Below are positions 12,200 to 13,503 of a stretch of 13,503 bases of DNA, one piece after another. A program made the position numbers and the translations under genes. Location: positions 20,085-33,587 of the forward strand of contig DBWH01000053.1 in assembly GCA_002308595.1 (NCBI GenBank), read 5' to 3'. The notes beneath the pieces were generated by a model, which was given only the letters and a program-made list of their open reading frames with translations, did no database searches and had not been told where the DNA came from. Source of the stretch: Mageeibacillus sp. UBA1243. GTDB taxonomy: Bacteria > Bacillota > Clostridia > UBA1212. Within the stretch, counting starts at the first letter, position 1, and the number at the start of each line of letters is the position of its first letter.

Positions 12200-13503
12200 A
12201 TGGAAAATCAAATGAAACTCATAGCTCAGCGCATACTCGAATCAAGAAGAATATCAGGCAAGTCCGTTTCCGAGATGGCTGAGATCATAGGCATATCACA
12301 GAGACAGTACGAGGAATATGAGCGCGGCGAGTCCGACTACTCGTTCACTTTTCTCTATAAATGCGCAAAAATATTCGGTATCGACGTCTACGATCTGCTC
12401 ACCGGCGAGAGCACGAAGCTTTCAACGTACCAGGTCGTCAAGAACGGCAGCGGCTTTCCTCTTGCGCGCCGCAAAGGATTCTCCTACAATCATCTTGCGG
12501 TGAACTTCAAAGAGAAGCAGACTGAGCCTTTCCTCGTAACCGCGCCTTTCAAAGAGGAGTCTCTCTCGAAACCCATCCCGCTCTCGTCACACAGAGGCGT
12601 TGAGTTCGATTACGTTCTCAGCGGCACCCTCAAGGTTCAGATCGGCGACCACGTCGAAATACTGAACGCGGGCGACAGCGTCTACTACAACAGCGAAACA
12701 CCGCACGGAATGATTGCGATTGACGGCAAGCCCTGCGAGTTTCTTGCGATACTCACCGACGACAAAGGCGACGCCCTCTTCTACGAGCAGCCCGCAGTCA
12801 CCGAGCGTCCCGCCGAGGACTCCGAAAAGAAGGCCCCCGCATCAGAAAAGATTGTGTATCCTTCCTATATTTACGAGGATTTCATCGATCTTGAGGAGGA
12901 TGACGACGGCAACCTCAAAAAGATTTCATTCAAGAACGCGGACCGCTTCAACTTCGGCTTTGACGTTGTCGACAAGATTGCCGAGCGCGAGCCTGACAGA
13001 TTGGCGATGCTCCACGTTAACGTCAAGGGTGAGGACAGGCGCTTCACGTTCGACGACATGCGCCGCTACACCAACAAAACCGCCAATTACTTCAAGTCGA
13101 TCGGCATCAAAAAAGGCGACCGCGTAATGCTCGTTCTCAAGCGTCACTACCAGTTCTGGTTCTCAATCATCGCCCTTCACAAGCTCGGAGCGATTGCAAT
13201 TCCCGCAACGAATCAGCTTGTCGAGCACGATTTCGTGTACCGCTTCAACGCCGCAGGCATCAAGGCTGTCATCGCTACAGCTGACGGCGACGTCGCAAAC
13301 CAGATTGAAAAAGCTATCCCGCAGTGCCCCGAGCTCACCGTGAAAGTGCTTGTCGGCGGCAACCGCGAGGGCTGGCGCTCGTTTAACGACGAGGTTGAGC
13401 TCTTTAGCTCACACTACTCCTACGGCAGCGAGGACGAAAAGCCCTGCGGTTGGGAGCCCGCCATCATGTTCTTCACTTCGGGAACCACCGGCTACCCCAA
13501 GAT
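12200..13503 (+). CDS. XRE-type HTH / cupin / acyl-CoA synthetase fusion (3' part missing)
   Basis: An open frame of 434 codons runs off the right edge. Residues about 6-68 form an XRE-type helix-turn-helix (KSVSEMAEIIGISQRQYEEYERG, here 21-43 in two parts, then FLYKCAKIFGIDVYDLL). Residues about 128-187 fit a cupin: HRGVEFDYVLSG (131-142), then L-NAGDSVYYNSETPHG (155-170), with some metal-ligand positions of a classical cupin missing. An acidic linker (200-240) leads to an AMP-binding domain from about 250: RFTFDDMRRYTNKTANYFKS (281-300), GIKKGDRVMLVLKRH (302-316) and the adenylate P-loop FFTSGTTGYPK (424-434), where the window ends. The upstream half of this domain resembles medium-chain or branched-chain acyl-CoA synthetases. 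The XRE-cupin pair is a common regulator architecture, so the protein may be an enzyme that senses or represses according to its acyl substrate. The ATG at 12200 has GGAGG 7 bases upstream. Confidence 0.87.
   Translation, partial: MENQMKLIAQRILESRRISGKSVSEMAEIIGISQRQYEEYERGESDYSFTFLYKCAKIFGIDVYDLLTGESTKLSTYQVVKNGSGFPLARRKGFSYNHLAVNFKEKQTEPFLVTAPFKEESLSKPIPLSSHRGVEFDYVLSGTLKVQIGDHVEILNAGDSVYYNSETPHGMIAIDGKPCEFLAILTDDKGDALFYEQPAVTERPAEDSEKKAPASEKIVYPSYIYEDFIDLEEDDDGNLKKISFKNADRFNFGFDVVDKIAEREPDRLAMLHVNVKGEDRRFTFDDMRRYTNKTANYFKSIGIKKGDRVMLVLKRHYQFWFSIIALHKLGAIAIPATNQLVEHDFVYRFNAAGIKAVIATADGDVANQIEKAIPQCPELTVKVLVGGNREGWRSFNDEVELFSSHYSYGSEDEKPCGWEPAIMFFTSGTTGYPK

Overview
The window looks like chromosome from a bacterium of the class Clostridia (Firmicutes), probably an uncultured gut or rumen lineage of intermediate GC. 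The evidence is as follows. Strong GGAG-type ribosome binding sites precede most genes. Six promoters match the vegetative sigma consensus with exactly 17-bp spacers. The glucose-6-phosphate isomerase is the short type. The cysteine desulfurase is of the kind that sits next to thiI in Firmicutes. The secreted proteins carry lipoprotein-type or membrane-anchor signals. Taxonomy is an inference from gene content, not a database result.

Layout. Positions 1-4120 are a minus-strand cluster transcribed right to left from a clear promoter at 4092-4120: pgi, then a single reading frame that fuses a tRNA (guanine-37-N1) methyltransferase (TrmD) to a complete cysteine desulfurase, then thiI (tRNA 4-thiouridine synthase, cut by the window edge). 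The fusion and thiI make chemical sense together, because ThiI takes its sulfur from a cysteine desulfurase. Positions 4121-5130 hold a 56-bp inverted repeat between divergent promoters, then upp (uracil salvage) and a terminator shared with the convergent clpP. Positions 5171-6137 hold a ClpP with Asn in place of the catalytic Asp and a divergent intergenic region. Positions 6138-8371 hold a secreted NAGPA-type phosphodiester glycosidase, a PAP2-type membrane lipid phosphatase and a terminator. Positions 8393-12128 hold a YigZ/IMPACT protein divergent from prfC (release factor 3), followed by a lipoprotein built from the FKBP and C-terminal chaperone domains of trigger factor. From 12200 to the end, an open frame joins an XRE-type DNA-binding domain, a cupin and an acyl-CoA synthetase domain.

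The most interesting signals are: (1) the TrmD-cysteine desulfurase fusion beside thiI; (2) a 12-base word, AACACGCCAATG, present in five exact copies on both strands with several near-copies, mostly between genes and once as a 12-bp-armed inverted repeat, which behaves like a dispersed genomic signal and not like one operator; (3) the regulator-cupin-acyl-CoA synthetase fusion; (4) the Ser98-His123-Asn172 triad of ClpP; (5) the extracytoplasmic trigger-factor-like lipoprotein. No tRNA, rRNA, CRISPR array, insertion sequence or prophage gene was seen.
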